DNA of 64,000 nt, from assembly GCA_004561445.1 (NCBI GenBank), contig SFVX01000001.1, forward strand, positions 558,001-622,000, given 5' to 3'. The translations under genes and the position numbers were made by a program. The notes beneath the pieces are model-generated. The model saw only the letters and a program-made list of their open reading frames with translations, was not told the origin of the DNA and did no database searches. This DNA is from a bacterium (GTDB taxonomy: Bacteria > Patescibacteriota > Saccharimonadia > Saccharimonadales > Saccharimonadaceae). Shown in pieces: positions 52,833 through 62,712 of this stretch (position 1 is the stretch's first letter; the number at the start of each line of letters is the position of its first letter).

Positions 52833-54803
52833 CTATTTTGCGGCAAGCGTAGTCTTGATGGCTTCAATTTGATCTCGTAAATCAGCGGCGCGTTCAAAAT
52901 CGAGGTTGGCAGCGGCGAGTTGCATTTGCGAAGTAAGATCCTTAACGATAGCTGGTAGCTCGTCGCGGGGGATTTTCTTGAGGTCGATGCCCCTACTCTT
53001 CTCCTTTTGCGGAATGATAGCGCGTAAGCCTTCGCCGATTTCTTTTGCGACGCTTGTTGGCGTAATATGATGCTCTTCGTTGTACTTCTGCTGAATTTCG
53101 CGGCGACGATAAGTTTCGCTTATGGCGCGTTCCATACTGCCGGTCATATTGTCGGCATACATAATAACGCGGCCATTGACGTGGCGGGCGGCGCGACCAA
53201 TGGTCTGAATGAGAGCAGATTCGCTGCGTAAAAAGCCCTCTTTGTCGGCGTCAAGGATAGCGACAAGTGAAACTTCTGGGAGGTCAAGACCTTCGCGTAA
53301 GAGGTTGATGCCTACGAGCACATCATAAGTGCCGGCGCGCAAATCACGCAAAATATCGCCGCGCTCTAAGGTGTCGATATCGCTGTGGATGTAAGCGGTT
53401 TTAATGCCAAGCTCGATGAGATGTTCGGAAAGATCCTCAGCCATGCGCTTTGTGAGCGTTGTTACGAGTACGCGTTGCTTTTTGGCAATGCATTCATCGA
53501 TCTCTTCGACGAGATTATCGATTTGCCCTTCACTGCCACGAACTTCGATTTCTGGATCAAGAAGACCGGTTGGGCGGATAACTTGCTCGGCTGGCTTTGG
53601 ACTATGACTGAGTTCGTATTCGCCTGGGGTGGCAGATACGTAGATGACCTGATTAATGTGGCGATCAAATTCAGCGAAAGTTAATGGTCGATTATCGAGT
53701 GCACTTGGTAGACGGAAACCGTACTCGACGAGCGTTTCTTTGCGAGCACGATCGCCGTTAAACATACCACGAACTTGCGGAAGCGTCATGTGAGATTCAT
53801 CGATTAACATTAGAAAATCTTCTGGAAAATAGTCAAGTAGCGTGGCTGGCGGCTGGCCTTGCGCGCGACCTTCAAGGTGACGTGAATAGTTTTCAATTCC
53901 CTTTACGAAGCCAGTCTGTTCAAGCATTTCGAGATCATATTTGATGCGCTGAGAAAGACGTTGCCCCTCGAGATATTTGTGCTCTTGGTCGAAAAACTTG
54001 GCGCGCTCTTCGTATTCAGCACGAATTCGGCGGATACCGGCCTCAAGCTCGTCTTTTGGTGTAGCATAGTGAGTATTTGGGAAAATGCCAATCTCGTCTG
54101 GCGTAGAAATTACATCAGCAGTTAGCGGGTCGATAACTTTAATACGTTCGACAGTATCGAATGCGAATTCAATACGATAGGCGCGATCGCCAGAGGCTGG
54201 AAAAAGGTCAATAGTGTCGCCATGAACGCGGAAATTGCCACGTTCGAAGGCGATATCGTTGCGGTGATACTGAATATCCGTTAGAAGCTTAATGAACTGC
54301 GAGAAATCGCGTTGTTCACCTTTGGCGACGCGGATAGCCATAGCCTTATAATTGTCTGGCGAGCCAATACCGTAAATACAAGATACGGACGCAACGATAA
54401 TTGTGTCGCGACGAGTTAGAAGAGCCTCAGTAGCGGCGTGGCGCAAGCGATCAATTTCTTCGTTAATAGCGCTATCTTTTTCGATGTAGGTATCGGTACT
54501 AGCAATATAGGCTTCCGGTTGATAATAATCGAAGTAGGATACAAAATAGTGAACTTCATTTTCTGGAAAGAAATCGCGAAATTCGGAATAAAGCTGCGCA
54601 GCCAAGGTTTTGTTGTGTGCCAAAATTAGGGTTGGACGATTATATTTTGCGATGATATTTGCCATCGTAAAAGTTTTGCCCGAACCAGTAACGCCAAGTA
54701 AGGTCTGCTCGCGACGCCCCTGATTTAGACCATTCATGAGCGTTTCGATAGCTTGGGGCTGATCGCCAGTTGGCTGATATTTACTATGCAGTTGAAAATT
54801 CAC
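52833..54803 (-). CDS. uvrB: excinuclease ABC subunit B
   Basis: 656 residues. It has the P-loop GVTGSGKTFT, the beta-hairpin region YFDYYQPEAY, the helicase motifs DESHMTLPQ, TLTKRMAEDL and TIGRAARH, and a C-terminal UVR motif. It verifies damage in nucleotide excision repair with UvrA (also in this window) and UvrC. The start is GTG at 54803, and TATAAT at 54810-54815 is exactly 6 nt upstream, which makes it a leaderless GTG start. Confidence 0.96.
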   Translation of the reverse strand: MNFQLHSKYQPTGDQPQAIETLMNGLNQGRREQTLLGVTGSGKTFTMANIIAKYNRPTLILAHNKTLAAQLYSEFRDFFPENEVHYFVSYFDYYQPEAYIASTDTYIEKDSAINEEIDRLRHAATEALLTRRDTIIVASVSCIYGIGSPDNYKAMAIRVAKGEQRDFSQFIKLLTDIQYHRNDIAFERGNFRVHGDTIDLFPASGDRAYRIEFAFDTVERIKVIDPLTADVISTPDEIGIFPNTHYATPKDELEAGIRRIRAEYEERAKFFDQEHKYLEGQRLSQRIKYDLEMLEQTGFVKGIENYSRHLEGRAQGQPPATLLDYFPEDFLMLIDESHMTLPQVRGMFNGDRARKETLVEYGFRLPSALDNRPLTFAEFDRHINQVIYVSATPGEYELSHSPKPAEQVIRPTGLLDPEIEVRGSEGQIDNLVEEIDECIAKKQRVLVTTLTKRMAEDLSEHLIELGIKTAYIHSDIDTLERGDILRDLRAGTYDVLVGINLLREGLDLPEVSLVAILDADKEGFLRSESALIQTIGRAARHVNGRVIMYADNMTGSMERAISETYRRREIQQKYNEEHHITPTSVAKEIGEGLRAIIPQKEKSRGIDLKKIPRDELPAIVKDLTSQMQLAAANLDFERAADLRDQIEAIKTTLAAK

Positions 54804-54860
54804 GCATATATTATATCATAGATGAATTTTAAAGGGGTGTACGGGCTAATTGCGGACTTC

Positions 54861-54896
54861 AAAAAACCAGCCATTTTTTGAGTTGGCTGGTTTTTG
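54861..54896 (-). terminator. terminator between the DUF5684 gene and uvrB, bidirectional
   Basis: AAAAACCAGCCA pairs with TGGCTGGTTTTT around a 10-nt loop. Confidence 0.85.
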
Positions 54897-54900
54897 TTTT

Positions 54901-55635
54901 TTAGAGACCTGCAAATGGATTATTCTGGTCGGTTGGCTGAGCCTCTGGCGCTGTTGGAGTGGCTGGGGTTGCTGGGGCTGCTGGAGTCTCTGGTACTACT
55001 GGGGTCCCAGCGGCTACAGGTGCGGTCTGTTCTGGGGCGACTGGCGCGGCTTGTGTTGCTGCTTGCCCTGCGGACGTATTGCCATTTACCCATGGATCAG
55101 CCGGTGCAGTTGCGACCGGAGTAGGAGCTACACCTGGTACAGGTGGAACGTTATTAATATAGGTAATTTTCTTATCGAAAGCCATGATTGCGGCAAAGAT
55201 GATTGGCAGGAAAATATATCCTATACAAAAGCCAATGCCTTGGCCGAAGGATTTTACAAATTTATAGATAAGATAGACTGAGGCGACAAAGTTTACGAAT
55301 GGGATGATAAGAAGTATGATATACCAGCTTTGAAGTCCGGCGATTTGGGTCATAACGTACATGTTGTAAATAGGAATAATAGCTTCCCAACCTTTACGTC
55401 CGGCTTTTTCGAAAATTTTCCAGTTGCAAACAATGGCGAAGACGGTAATTGCGAGGCCAATAAGAGCAATCACGCCAAAAACAGCCATAGAGGCGGCTAA
55501 CATTTCGCCAACGGCGTCCGGGGCACTTACGGTGTTATAATCGCCACTGATAGTGTATCTTGTGGCGAAAGTCGGCGCCGCAAATAATGCAGTTGTTGCG
55601 ATTGCGGCGAGAGCGCTAGAAAAGATTTTTTTCAT
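54901..55635 (-). CDS. DUF5684-type membrane protein with Pro/Ala/Thr-rich tail
   Basis: 244 residues: signal peptide (to about residue 24), four TM helices (about 45-68, 95-112, 112-130 and 137-155) with the family phrase WKIFEKAGRKGWEAIIPIYN, then a low-complexity tail of about 80 residues rich in Pro, Ala, Thr and Val. Function unknown; such proteins are common in CPR bacteria. Confidence 0.75.
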   Translation of the reverse strand: MKKIFSSALAAIATTALFAAPTFATRYTISGDYNTVSAPDAVGEMLAASMAVFGVIALIGLAITVFAIVCNWKIFEKAGRKGWEAIIPIYNMYVMTQIAGLQSWYIILLIIPFVNFVASVYLIYKFVKSFGQGIGFCIGYIFLPIIFAAIMAFDKKITYINNVPPVPGVAPTPVATAPADPWVNGNTSAGQAATQAAPVAPEQTAPVAAGTPVVPETPAAPATPATPTAPEAQPTDQNNPFAGL

Positions 55636-55722
55636 TTATGAATATGCTTTCTTATTATTATTTAATTTATTTTAATTTTAGCATGCTTGTAACCAATATT
55701 TATAAAAAGCTTGTGGTTTTAT

Positions 55723-57018
55723 TTAGGATTCTGTGCCGTATTTTTGAACCAATTCGCAAAAATGTTTGCCGCGTTCTTCGAAGTTCTTATAAAAGCCATA
55801 GCTGGCAGCGGCTGGCGATAGTAAACAACTATACCCTTCTGCGGTTACATGATAGGCAGTCAAGACGGCAGCTTCAAGATTTTCGCAATAAATTAGCTTT
55901 TGAGAATATGGCGCCTCGTTGAAGATGCGCTCGAAACTTTCTGCGGTGCTGGGCAGTAATAATACGTTGCGAACGGAGCTACTGCGCAGAAATTCGACTA
56001 GTGGGTGATAATCCAGTCCGCGGTCCATGCCGCCAAGAATAATAGTATCGACATTTTTGACAGCTTTGATTGCACTAATGACGGCTTCTTGAGCAGTAGC
56101 GATGGAATCGTTATAGAAGTCTATATTTTTGTGTCGACCGATATATTCGAGGCGGTGAGGCAGACCATGAAATTTTGCGATAGCTTGTAAAATTTCGTCT
56201 TTTTCGAGACCGAGCGCAGTGCAGGCATAATAAACCGCAAGGATGTCTTTTGCGAAATGTTCGCCCAAAAGCTGAGTATGGATTTCATTAAGTCTAATCG
56301 GTGCTTCGCTAGATAAGTCGATTTTTGTGCCGGCCGGTGCATGCTCGATTTCTTCGGGGCTAGTGTGTTGCCAGACGTCGCCATAAATTAGGTAGTCGTC
56401 CGCTTTTTGATGCTTAAAAATATTTTTCTTGGCGGAATAATAATCGGCAGCGGAAAGATAATGATCAAGATGTTCCTCGTAGAGGTTTAGCAAAATCGCA
56501 ATGTGTGGACTAGCACTAACAAACTCAAGCTGGTGACAAGAAAGTTCGAGTACGATGGTAGTATCGACGCGAATCTCGTCAATAATATCAAAGCATGGCT
56601 TGCCAATGTTGCCGGCAAGAATGCTATGACGCCCGCATTCGCGGAGCACGAAATCTGTAAGAGATGATGTGGTGCTTTTCCCCTTTGTGCCAGTGATGCC
56701 GACGATAGGATTTGGACAGAATCGCAAAAATAGATCTGTAATAGAAGTGATTTTTTGTTTTTGCTCTTCTGGGATGAAATTTTTAATGACGACGCCGGGA
56801 GATTTTATGATAATGTCACAATTGGCGCAGGCGTCAAGGTAGTCTGGACCGGAAATAACGGCGATATTCTCGAGCTCGAGTGGATTCTGGTCGGCAACAA
56901 CAACTTCTGCTTCGGGCAGATTGGTGCGGATAAAATCTAGTGCGCTCTTGCCTTCTCGGCCAAATCCTAAAATTAGAATCTTTTTACCTTTTAGGTAGTT
57001 GATGATTTCTTGCTTCAT
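55723..57018 (-). CDS. murD: MurD-type UDP-MurNAc-L-Ala:glutamate ligase
   Basis: 431 residues, Mur ligase family. It has ILGFGREGKSAL (N-term), the ATP loop GITGTKGKSTTSSL, LSCHQLE, NLYEEHLDHY and GLPHRLEYIG. Its ATG overlaps the TGA of the MurL-type gene by 4 nt. In Xanthomonas the partner of MurL is MurD2, which adds L-Glu rather than D-Glu. By context this enzyme may do the same, which is inference. Confidence 0.9.
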   Translation of the reverse strand: MKQEIINYLKGKKILILGFGREGKSALDFIRTNLPEAEVVVADQNPLELENIAVISGPDYLDACANCDIIIKSPGVVIKNFIPEEQKQKITSITDLFLRFCPNPIVGITGTKGKSTTSSLTDFVLRECGRHSILAGNIGKPCFDIIDEIRVDTTIVLELSCHQLEFVSASPHIAILLNLYEEHLDHYLSAADYYSAKKNIFKHQKADDYLIYGDVWQHTSPEEIEHAPAGTKIDLSSEAPIRLNEIHTQLLGEHFAKDILAVYYACTALGLEKDEILQAIAKFHGLPHRLEYIGRHKNIDFYNDSIATAQEAVISAIKAVKNVDTIILGGMDRGLDYHPLVEFLRSSSVRNVLLLPSTAESFERIFNEAPYSQKLIYCENLEAAVLTAYHVTAEGYSCLLSPAAASYGFYKNFEERGKHFCELVQKYGTES

Positions 57019-58354
57019 AGCTTGGTGATGAGATTTAGATAATCTTGCGGTATGGCGTGCTGTGGATTGAAGTAATTTACGACATTATAGGTGGCGTTTG
57101 GATTGTAGGCGTAGGTCTGATAGTACTGTAGAAGATACGGGAGCGGAATATTGTGGTCGTAATTTTCGAGTGCGAGCTTGAGGCAGTAATTAATTTCTTC
57201 CTTGGTGCCGACGCATTCAAAAGGTTTAGTACTGTCTGGATTATAGAGACCGATAAAAATTTGAAGCAAATTTGGGTTTTGGAACATATCGTAGCCAAAA
57301 ATATTGATTAGTTCGGCGCGCTCAACGAAAGGATAAAGCATGATATAGACGTAGAGGCACTTTGCGCAGGCGGCGCACCATTTGTTGAGATGTGTACCGA
57401 CATTGCAACTGCGGAAGATATTAAGATATTTGCGATTTTTAAGGAATTTTTGGACGATTTCGTATTCGTTTAAGCAACGCAAGAGGCTAAAATAATCAAT
57501 TTTATCGGTGATATAAGTTGAAAGATACCAACGAAAATCTTGTTCGAATTCGAAGCTCTTGGAATACTGGTGATTGATATTAGTGCCAGGAATGTTGCCT
57601 TCGTTGGCCGAAGCTTCGTTGCTAAGCACGATGTGCGCGCGATTGGTAAGATAGGCCATAATTACGCTAGCGAAAGCGAGGCAGGACGAAAAAGGAATAT
57701 GGCCATTGTAGAAACCTTGTTTGTTGAGCTCGAGCAATTTTTCATCGAGTGTAAGATTAAAATTGACGGAGCTGCTAAGCGGATAGCCGGCGAATTTAAT
57801 GCTATCGATAGCGGCGCGGTTTTCTGGATAAATACTGCGATTATATTGGAAACAGATATTCTCGTCATGCATAGGCTGGAGCGCTTCGAGTGTGACAATG
57901 CTATCTTTGCCGCCGCCAACCGGAATAAGGTTGCCATGAAAATCGTCGCCGATGCGAAATTCTGGTTTTTCAGCCGGTGTGTCTGCTACGATTTCGAGAA
58001 AATCATCGTATGTGATATTTAGTTGATTGACGTACAAAAATTCGCCGAGGCCATTATAGAAAAGCTTTTTGAAGAAAGCTTTTTGATCGTCGTCGAGTTT
58101 GCCGGCGCGAATAATAAAACGTGGCGAAATCGTGAGTTTGTAATAATTAATCGCGTTAATGATGCCAAAATTAAAGAAAAGATGCTCGATAAAATCGTCA
58201 TTAATCCATTCATTTTTAATGTCAGAAATTGGAATAAAAACTTGTGGCTTAAAAGTGTGCTCGCCTAAGATATAGTTGTATTCAACATGAAAACCGTCGG
58301 CGAGACGATTAATTTTGAAAGAATCGTAAATAAACTCTGGATATTGTTGTCCAT
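57015..58354 (-). CDS. murL: MurL-type UDP-MurNAc-L-Ala-L-Glu epimerase, with 5' frame discontinuity
   Basis: The main frame runs from about 58358 to 57015 (about 447 codons). The PP-loop IPVGGGKDSIVTLEAL, LSNEASANEGN and the cysteine block NKWCAACAKCLYVY fit MurL, which inverts the glutamate of UDP-MurNAc-L-Ala-L-Glu. It overlaps murD by 4 nt. The likely start, an ATG at 58354 with TATAAT exactly 6 nt upstream, is in another frame: one added base after ATG would give MGQQYPEFIYDSF and join them. The cause may be a sequencing indel, a mutation or recoding. A 340-codon ORF from 58037 would lack the N-terminal domain. Confidence 0.75.
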
Positions 58355-58369
58355 AGGCTCATTATAGCA

Positions 58370-58891
58370 TTATTTGCGATGCTTTATTTCTTCGGCTTTT
58401 TGATGTAAGAAGTTAATAAGTTCTTCGGGACAATCATTCTTATTTAGTAAACTACCCTGATTTTTGCCGAGCATCAAATAGAAATTAGTATCAGTTTCGA
58501 TGATTTCCGAGAGGTCACTATATCGTATAGTACGATCGCTAAGCTTATTCTTTTGGCGAAAATCGCTGAAGTGAAAAGTGAAAGAAGTCTCAAGCCCGTC
58601 AGCGTCTTTGTTGCTGTTCCAAATGCGCTTAAAACCGAGTTTTAGAAAAATGCGAGAGCCTATCATCATAATAGGAATGATTATCAGATAGATAAGTAGG
58701 GCTGAATAGTTGTTTTGTAGAAACGAGATTGCGGCAATAACCAGATATGTTATTACGACGATATAGTCGCAAATACGGAGGCGCTTGGCGGAAATTGTTT
58801 TGCCAAAACGTTCAAACTCCTGAAAAGTATAAATAGTGGTTGCTTTGTAAGAGATAGGCTCATTTTCGAGCTGCTTTGCTTTTTTGCTCAT
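58370..58891 (-). CDS. YcxB-like membrane protein
   Basis: 173 residues. A soluble N-terminus precedes a TM hairpin (about 42-82) and a C-terminal YcxB-type domain with IRYSDLSEIIETDTNFYLML and a helical end. Function unknown. TATAAT at 58898-58903 is exactly 6 nt before the ATG. Confidence 0.7.
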   Translation of the reverse strand: MSKKAKQLENEPISYKATTIYTFQEFERFGKTISAKRLRICDYIVVITYLVIAAISFLQNNYSALLIYLIIIPIMMIGSRIFLKLGFKRIWNSNKDADGLETSFTFHFSDFRQKNKLSDRTIRYSDLSEIIETDTNFYLMLGKNQGSLLNKNDCPEELINFLHQKAEEIKHRK

Positions 58892-58936
58892 ATTAATATT
58901 ATATACGATTTAAGGGGTGATAAAAGTGGCATATTA

Positions 58937-58965
58937 TTGACTTTTTAGGCGTTTTGGTGTATAAT
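58937..58965 (+). promoter_or_regulatory. uvrA promoter
   Basis: TTGACT (58937-58942), a 17-nt spacer and TATAAT (58960-58965). The predicted start is at about 58972, just before the ATG at 58974 and after the one at 58968. Confidence 0.8.
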
Positions 58966-58973
58966 AAATGGTT

Positions 58974-61832
58974 ATGGATAGCGATATGATTAGGATTCGT
59001 GGAGCGCGCGCGAACAATCTAAAAAACATCGATCTTGATATCCCTCGCGACAAATTGGTGGTAATTACGGGGCTTTCTGGCTCAGGCAAGTCTTCCCTGG
59101 CCTTCGATACGATTTATGCGGAAGGACAGCGTCGTTATGTTGAATCGCTTTCATCTTATGCGAGGATGTTCCTTGGGGTGATGGATAAACCGGACGTCGA
59201 TATGATTACGGGACTTTCGCCGGCAATTTCGATTGATCAAAAATCTACTTCGCGCAACCCGCGTTCGACCGTGGCGACGGTGACTGAAATCTATGATTAT
59301 CTGCGTCTTCTCTTTGCGCGCATCGGCGTACCGCATTGTCCGATCTGCCATAAGCCGGTAACGCGCCGTACGGTTCAAGATATTATCGACCAAGTGATGA
59401 GCTGGCCAGTTGCGAGCAAACTAATGGTTTTGGCGCCAATTGTTTCGCAGAAAAAAGGTAGCTTCTCGCATATTGGCGAGCAATATCTTGCGAAAGGTTT
59501 TGCACGTGCGCGCGTGGATGGTATTATTTATGCACTCGATGAGTGGCCAGAACTTGACAAAAACTTGCGTCACGATATTGAAATCGTGGTAGATCGTTTT
59601 GTGATGGCGCCAGATCTTGAGAGCCGCATTTCTCAATCGGTAGAACAGGCACTGGAACTAGGAAATGGCTTAATGCAAATCCTTTGCATTAAGGATAACA
59701 GTACTGCAATTGGTTCCAACCATATTAATAATGATTCCACGGAAATTGTAAGTTATTCGCAACGTTATGCATGCCCAGATCATCCAGACGAAATGATTCC
59801 AGAACTTGAGCCGCGCCTCTTCTCTTTTAATGCTCCACAGGGCGCATGTCCAACTTGTACGGGGCTCGGCACGCGTATGGAGATTGATCCAGATTTGGTC
59901 TTAAATCCAAATCTTACGATTGCAGAAGGTGGCATTCGTCCCTACAATCGTATCAATCAAGATTCTTGGTGGTTGAAACGCCTTGCGACGGTAGGTGAAC
60001 GTCACGGCTTTAGCATTCGTCAACCGATTCGCGAAATGAGCCCAGAGGTAATCCATAAGATTCTTTATGGTACGGGCGACGAAAAATATAAAGTTAAGCT
60101 CAATAATGGCTATGATTACGAAACGGTCTATGAGGGCGTGATTCCAAATCTTGAACGTCGTCATCGTGAGACGGACTCGGATTTTGTGCGAAAAGATATT
60201 GAACGTTTTATGCGTGAACGCGTGTGTCAAACCTGTCATGGAGCGCGTCTAAAACCGGTAGTACTTGCGATTACGATTCATGATTTAAATATTATGGATA
60301 TGTGCGCAATGGATGTTGAACAGACGCTAGATGTGCTAAATTCTGATCTTGGTCTAACGCCGAGTGAAGAGATGATTGCGGCGCCGATTTTGAAAGAAAT
60401 TAAATCGCGCGTTGGCTTCATGAAAGACGTGGGGCTGAATTACCTTGAACTTGGTCGCTCGGCGGCGACTTTGTCTGGTGGCGAGGCACAGCGTATCCGT
60501 CTAGCGACGCAGATTGGCTCTGGTCTTCAGGGTGTGCTTTATGTTTTGGATGAGCCGTCGATTGGCCTTCATCAGCGCGACAATGATAGACTGATCGCGA
60601 CCTTGAAACACTTGCGCGATCTTAAAAATACGGTAATTGTGGTCGAACACGACACGGATACGATTATGCAGGCAGATTACTTGGTTGATATTGGGCCGGG
60701 CGCAGGCGTACATGGTGGCCAGGTAATCGCAGCGGGTACGCCAGCTGAGGTTGCGAAGAATAAGAATTCAATTACGGGACGTTATATTTCTGGCGCCGAA
60801 AGTATTCCAGTACCAAAACATCGCCGCAAAGTCGATATGAACAATACGCTCGATGTGATTGGCGCGCGCGAAAATAACTTAAAGAATATCGACGTAAAAT
60901 TCCCGCTTGGCGTAATGACGGTGGTTTCGGGCGTGTCGGGCTCGGGCAAGTCTACACTCGTGAATGAAATTCTCGCTAAAGAGTTGCTAGCGCAGCTAAA
61001 TCGTGCGCAGACAGTGGCGGGCGCACACGAACGTATCGATAATATTAAAAAGTTAAATAAAGTGATCGTAATTGATCAGTCACCGATTGGTCGTACGCCA
61101 CGTAGCAACCCAGCAACTTATACTGGTATCTTTAATAATATTCGTGAATTGTTCGCCGATCAGCCAGAGGCGCAGGTGCGCGGTTATAAGCCTGGTCGCT
61201 TCTCTTTCAATGTAAAAGGCGGTCGCTGTGAACATTGTATGGGTGATGGCGTGATTAAGATTGAGATGCATTTCTTGCCGGATGTGTTCGTGACTTGTGA
61301 TGTTTGCCACGGCAAGCGCTATAATCGTGAGGCACTTGAGGTGAAATATAAGGATAAAACTATTTCCGATGTGCTTGATATGACGGTTGATGAGGCGGTG
61401 GAGTTCTTTGAAAATTTGCCGAGCATTGCCAATAAGTTGAAGACCCTGCAAGAGGTCGGCCTTGGCTATATTCGCCTTGGACAGCCGGCAACAACGTTCT
61501 CTGGCGGTGAGGCGCAGCGTATTAAGCTGGCGACAGAGCTTGCGCGCCGTTCGACCGGCAAAACACTTTATATCTTGGACGAGCCGACTACGGGCTTGCA
61601 TTCGGCTGACGTGAAGCGATTGTTGTCAATTTTACAACAGTTAGTAGACGGTGGCAATTCGATGGTGATTATTGAGCATAATCTTGACGTAATAAAAAGC
61701 GCCGACTGGATTATCGATATGGGGCCAGAAGGTGGTCAAGGTGGCGGTAAAGTAGTTGCGACCGGTACGCCAGAACAAGTGGCAAAAAACCAGAATAGCG
61801 CAACTGGTAGATATCTAGCTAAAATGCTATAA
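58974..61832 (+). CDS. uvrA: excinuclease ABC subunit A
   Basis: About 952 residues. Two ABC modules have GLSGSGKSS and GVSGSGKST Walker A loops, SGGEAQRI signatures twice, and DEPSIGLHQRD and DEPTTGLHSAD. Zinc modules are visible as CPICHKP, CPTC, CQTC and CEHCMGDG...CDVCHGKRY. It scans DNA for damage and loads UvrB. I prefer the ATG at 58974 because the mapped promoter puts the start at about 58972; 58968 would be upstream of it. The gene is monocistronic. Confidence 0.96.
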   Translation: MDSDMIRIRGARANNLKNIDLDIPRDKLVVITGLSGSGKSSLAFDTIYAEGQRRYVESLSSYARMFLGVMDKPDVDMITGLSPAISIDQKSTSRNPRSTVATVTEIYDYLRLLFARIGVPHCPICHKPVTRRTVQDIIDQVMSWPVASKLMVLAPIVSQKKGSFSHIGEQYLAKGFARARVDGIIYALDEWPELDKNLRHDIEIVVDRFVMAPDLESRISQSVEQALELGNGLMQILCIKDNSTAIGSNHINNDSTEIVSYSQRYACPDHPDEMIPELEPRLFSFNAPQGACPTCTGLGTRMEIDPDLVLNPNLTIAEGGIRPYNRINQDSWWLKRLATVGERHGFSIRQPIREMSPEVIHKILYGTGDEKYKVKLNNGYDYETVYEGVIPNLERRHRETDSDFVRKDIERFMRERVCQTCHGARLKPVVLAITIHDLNIMDMCAMDVEQTLDVLNSDLGLTPSEEMIAAPILKEIKSRVGFMKDVGLNYLELGRSAATLSGGEAQRIRLATQIGSGLQGVLYVLDEPSIGLHQRDNDRLIATLKHLRDLKNTVIVVEHDTDTIMQADYLVDIGPGAGVHGGQVIAAGTPAEVAKNKNSITGRYISGAESIPVPKHRRKVDMNNTLDVIGARENNLKNIDVKFPLGVMTVVSGVSGSGKSTLVNEILAKELLAQLNRAQTVAGAHERIDNIKKLNKVIVIDQSPIGRTPRSNPATYTGIFNNIRELFADQPEAQVRGYKPGRFSFNVKGGRCEHCMGDGVIKIEMHFLPDVFVTCDVCHGKRYNREALEVKYKDKTISDVLDMTVDEAVEFFENLPSIANKLKTLQEVGLGYIRLGQPATTFSGGEAQRIKLATELARRSTGKTLYILDEPTTGLHSADVKRLLSILQQLVDGGNSMVIIEHNLDVIKSADWIIDMGPEGGQGGGKVVATGTPEQVAKNQNSATGRYLAKML

Positions 61833-61833
61833 A

Positions 61834-61863
61834 AATAATCCCCCGAAGTGGGGGTTATTTGTT
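61834..61863 (+). terminator. terminator of uvrA, bidirectional
   Basis: AATAA-CCCCC pairs with GGGGG-TTATT (one bulged T), then T-rich sequence. It lies between converging genes. Confidence 0.8.
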
Positions 61864-62712
61864 TTTAATATCGTCAATTAGTTCTAGCAAAATATCGCGT
61901 TCTTTTTTGCAGATAAGCTCGGAGTGTTTATAAATTGAGTCGTTGATGATATATTGGCGCGGATTGGCTTTACCGGCGACGGTGCTAGATTTAACGATAG
62001 TTTGAGCAACGCAATAGCGAGCGAGCAGCGGCATGGAGGACTCTTTAGTGTCTGCAGCTTTTATCTGTTCTGCTAGCGTGTCACGGTCGCCATAGGTCGA
62101 GAAGTATTCATCGTCACTGAACGGCACGTTGTCTAAAAGTGATTGTTTAAGCAGGTCTAGGTAATTTTCAATATTTTGCCCTGTTCTATAAGTTGGTAGG
62201 CCGCGGCGCGTAAGATTGTTGGCGTGCTTTTTGGCAAGTTCGCGCCCAAGCGCGGTACATAGTTTAATGCAGAGTTGATTATATCTTGCTACAACGCTCA
62301 TATCGCGGAGACAATCTTCGCGATTAATTTCTTCGGCGCTATCAAGATTGATGTCATAGCCGTCGATAGTAAATTGGTCGGAAGTTAGATCGTAATATTT
62401 GCCGTTTATGCGATTGATGGAATGTGCTGCTTCTGGCAAAGGATGGACGCAAATCAGCTCGCCGCCAAAAATATCTTGCACGAGTGCGGCGGTAATGGAA
62501 CAATTGCCTTTGGTTGGATTGTTGGCGTGATCGTAAATGTCGCGCATTTTTGGGCTGACGGTGTTTTCGCCCCAGCCAAATCTAAGCAAATAGTAAAAAA
62601 GTTGGTCGAGGCTATCTATCCAGGCGAAGCGTACGCCGTCTGTGGCGGGCTTTACAGATAAATCGCCGGCGCCAAGAAAAGTAATATCGCGATTTGATTC
62701 GGTCTTTTGCAT
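61855..62712 (-). CDS. YunG-like domain protein
   Basis: 285 residues. The middle part has GNCSITAALVQDIFGGEL, HSINRINGKYYDLTSDQF, matching the pattern of YunG-superfamily proteins (Cys-x-x-Thr, His, Asp), a papain-like fold of unknown role. The C-terminal 150 residues are helical and unrecognised. The start is the ATG at 62712, with TATAAT exactly 6 nt upstream (62719-62724), rather than an upstream ATG at 62739. Confidence 0.6.
   Translation of the reverse strand: MQKTESNRDITFLGAGDLSVKPATDGVRFAWIDSLDQLFYYLLRFGWGENTVSPKMRDIYDHANNPTKGNCSITAALVQDIFGGELICVHPLPEAAHSINRINGKYYDLTSDQFTIDGYDINLDSAEEINREDCLRDMSVVARYNQLCIKLCTALGRELAKKHANNLTRRGLPTYRTGQNIENYLDLLKQSLLDNVPFSDDEYFSTYGDRDTLAEQIKAADTKESSMPLLARYCVAQTIVKSSTVAGKANPRQYIINDSIYKHSELICKKERDILLELIDDIKNK

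Noticed and set aside
58330..58354. Programmed -1 frameshift in murL
   Set aside because: No canonical X-XXY-YYZ slippery heptamer in the right phase was found between the ATG and the first stop; a one-base indel explains it more simply.
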